NCBI GenBank assembly: GCA_946408295.1
Contig: CAMJRT010000008.1
Location: forward strand, 1-15,608
Origin: an uncultured Bacteroidales bacterium
Lineage (GTDB): Bacteria; Bacteroidota; Bacteroidia; Bacteroidales; UBA932
DNA length: 15,608 nt
Reading direction: 5' to 3'
This document shows positions 15,247-15,608 of this stretch, piece after piece. How positions within the stretch are numbered: the stretch's first letter is position 1; the number at the start of each line of letters is the position of its first letter. The notes under the pieces are model-generated. The model did no database searches. It had not been told where the DNA came from and saw only the letters and a program-made list of their open reading frames with translations. Both the position numbers and the translations under genes were made by a program.

Positions 15247-15608
15247 AGGACAACAAAATGGATGAGTCATTGCCCCCGAAGCCGAAAGAGTTGCACAGTA
15301 CGTTCCGCAACGCTTTTTCCCCGCCCCGGGTCGGGACAATGCAAGCCGAGTCGGGTGTGGTGAATCCATATTGGGCCGGAACGAAGCCGTAGCGCAGGGC
15401 CAGCAGGCAGAAAACCGCCTCGATGGCGCCGGAGGCGCTGGTCGTATGACCGGTCAAGGATTTGGTGGAAGAGACCGGCGGCATCGCATCCCCGAACAAA
15501 CGGCGGAGCGCCGCACTTTCTGAAGCATCGTTATTCGGAGTCCCCGTGCCGTGTGCATTGATATAATCGATTTCGGAGGGAGCCAATCCTGCGCGTTCCA
15601 AGGCCTGG
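15239..15608 (-). CDS. Beta-ketoacyl-ACP synthase, C-terminal part (5' end outside window)
   Basis: The last ~122 codons of a second FabF-type condensing enzyme, open to the right edge (first full codons read QALERAGL). It contains both catalytic histidine motifs, INAHGTGTPNND and TKSLTGHTTSASGAIEA, and the closing NSFGFGGNDSS, so the His-His half of the active site is intact; the Cys half lies outside. Its end overlaps the chain-length-factor-like gene by 8 bases, the arrangement expected for a KS/CLF pair in a type II system. An apparent internal start at 15601 (TTG) is only an artefact of the window edge. The N-terminus, promoter and further cluster genes, including the carrier proteins, must lie beyond 15608. 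Confidence 0.92.
   Translation of the reverse strand, partial: QALERAGLAPSEIDYINAHGTGTPNNDASESAALRRLFGDAMPPVSSTKSLTGHTTSASGAIEAVFCLLALRYGFVPAQYGFTTPDSACIVPTRGGEKALRNVLCNSFGFGGNDSSILLSYA

Larger units (their letters stand above)
326..15608 (-). other. Flexirubin/aryl-polyene type biosynthetic operon (incomplete at its 5' end)
   Basis: Fifteen genes on one strand with no intergenic gap over 5 bases. Overlaps in transcription order are 8, 8, 4, (gap 4), 1, 4, 14, 11, 8, 4, 8, 4, (gap 5) and 4 bases. Such packing implies one transcript and translational coupling. The set of ammonia-lyase, adenylating ligase, ketosynthases, ketoreductase, hot-dog dehydratase, acyltransferases, MMPL exporter and LolA-like carrier defines the aryl polyene/flexirubin class. 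No carrier protein is encoded in the window. No promoter is visible for it here, and no clear minus-strand terminator follows the last stop at 326-328. Confidence 0.88.

Noticed and set aside
15247..15369. Longer start for the ketosynthase-like protein
   Set aside because: It lies inside the upstream ketosynthase gene and gives a Cys/Pro-rich stretch unlike the family.
1..15608. CRISPR arrays, tRNA/rRNA genes or insertion sequences
   Set aside because: No regularly spaced repeats, no cloverleaf-like sequences and no transposase motifs were seen; coding density is almost complete.

Overview
The window looks like a chromosomal piece of a Bacteroidota genome, probably order Bacteroidales. The reasons are the SecF-type end of a Sec translocon subunit beside a flexirubin/aryl-polyene type gene cluster, a tyrosine-ammonia-lyase-like protein resembling the Flavobacterium one, signal peptides followed by Gln, and weak or absent Shine-Dalgarno sequences. 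Base composition is clearly above 50% G+C by eye (not counted), which would suit an Alistipes-like lineage better than Bacteroides itself. The genus is a guess.

Layout. Positions 1-319 (+ strand) hold the C-terminal end of SecF/SecDF. It converges with one long minus-strand operon that fills the rest of the window and enters from beyond the right edge. In transcription order (right to left) the operon reads: ketosynthase C-terminus (partial); short Cys-less ketosynthase-like chain-length-factor protein; SMR/ArnE-like small membrane protein; LolA-like periplasmic carrier; FabZ-like hot-dog protein; GT2 glycosyltransferase; MMPL exporter fused to a PlsC acyltransferase and a clipped methyltransferase-like tail; secreted alpha/beta hydrolase; PaaK-like adenylate-forming ligase; lysophospholipid-acyltransferase-like protein; FabF-like ketosynthase; CrtI-like FAD oxidoreductase; FabG-like ketoreductase; aromatic ammonia-lyase; PAP2 phosphatase with a barrel-like C-terminus. 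Twelve of the fourteen junctions overlap by 1 to 14 bases and the other two have gaps of 4 and 5 bases, so there is no room for internal promoters between genes. The operon promoter lies outside the window. No tRNA, rRNA, insertion sequence or CRISPR array is visible.

Proposed working model (inference from family knowledge). The ammonia-lyase makes a cinnamate or 4-coumarate starter and the ligase activates it for loading on a carrier protein. The ketosynthases, the ketoreductase and the hot-dog dehydratase build a conjugated aryl polyene. The FAD enzyme may adjust polyene redox or double-bond geometry. The two acyltransferases attach the chain to a lipid anchor. The MMPL module and LolA-like protein would move the product from the inner membrane towards the outer membrane, and the GT2 enzyme plus ArnE-like protein suggest a sugar decoration. 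Acyl carrier proteins, a full methyltransferase and the remaining ketosynthase parts are not seen here and are expected beyond position 15608. The class is known (flexirubin/aryl polyene). The less ordinary points are the clipped methyltransferase tail, the Glu-to-Arg change in the dehydratase, the HX5D acyltransferase motif, the secreted esterase inside the operon, and a transcription terminator written into the last codons of the opposing gene.
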